This document shows, piece after piece, positions 63,925 to 64,000 of a DNA stretch of 64,000 nt; the stretch's first letter is position 1; each line of letters begins with the position of its first letter. A program made the translations under genes and the position numbers. The notes below the pieces were generated by a model. It was not told where the DNA came from. It saw only the letters and a list, made by a program, of their open reading frames with translations, and ran no database searches. The DNA is from Azorinus chamasolen (lineage: Eukaryota; Mollusca; Bivalvia; Cardiida; Solecurtidae). Location of the stretch: the NCBI GenBank assembly GCA_963576725.1, contig OY755252.1:57872816-57936815 (forward strand), given 5' to 3'.

Positions 63925-64000
63925 ATTTTTAGCTCCACTTTTTCAAAAAAAGGAGCTATTGTCACGACCCTCTCGTCGGCGTCGGCGTTGGTTACCCTTT
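63925..64000 (+). mobile_element. Start of a further satellite-cored element (cut by window edge)
   Basis: A stem-loop agctccactttttc/aaaaaaaggagct at about 63931-63957 is followed by ggcgtcggcgttgg, the layout seen at the hairpin ends of the other satellite elements. Confidence 0.5.

Overview
This is animal nuclear DNA, most likely from a heterodont bivalve mollusc (inference). The genes have GT-AG introns and animal-type products. The rest is AT-rich and crowded with repeats: Ty3/gypsy elements, a LINE relic, many small TTAA-bounded hairpin elements, and satellite arrays with terminal stem-loops of the kind known from bivalves. The species cannot be named from sequence alone.

Layout. 1-3267: 3' half of a plus-strand Ty3/gypsy element with an open pol frame and a 3' LTR. 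3470-4165: tandem array carrying a MITE. 4653-14346: first three coding exons of a minus-strand myotubularin-related gene that matches MTMR9; the rest lies off the left edge. Its intron 2 holds a broken minus-strand Ty3/gypsy element (5046-10239), which itself sits inside a MITE and contains a nested satellite element. 14347-16709: intergenic DNA with a 239-bp tandem array. 16710-22599: complete adenylate kinase 2 gene (six coding exons, 239 aa), head-to-head with MTMR9 and with MITE-loaded introns. 22600-33107: about 10 kb of MITEs, palindromes and one satellite element, with no gene recognised. 33108-49510: three tandem paralogues on the minus strand of an unrecognised protein family, each with a short first exon carrying CRE-like sites and one large last exon. 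49511-57240: repeats, an inverted-repeat DNA transposon and a CR1/L2-like LINE relic. 57241-59511: minus-strand glycosyltransferase family 92 gene with a nonsense codon and an incompatible splice phase. 59512-64000: MITEs and three copies of a ~500-bp TTAA-ended repeat.

The strongest story is the TTAA-bounded MITE community. Several families (central hairpin, TTAACCC-type ends) coexist. One has its empty site preserved in the same window. One abuts a splice donor of MTMR9. Two different families occupy the same TTAA in two of the three paralogous introns while the third paralogue lacks an insert. This pattern fits piggyBac-type targeting (inference); no transposase is visible here. The triplicated gene family, with a conserved upstream ORF overlapping the main start, is the best candidate for undescribed host biology.
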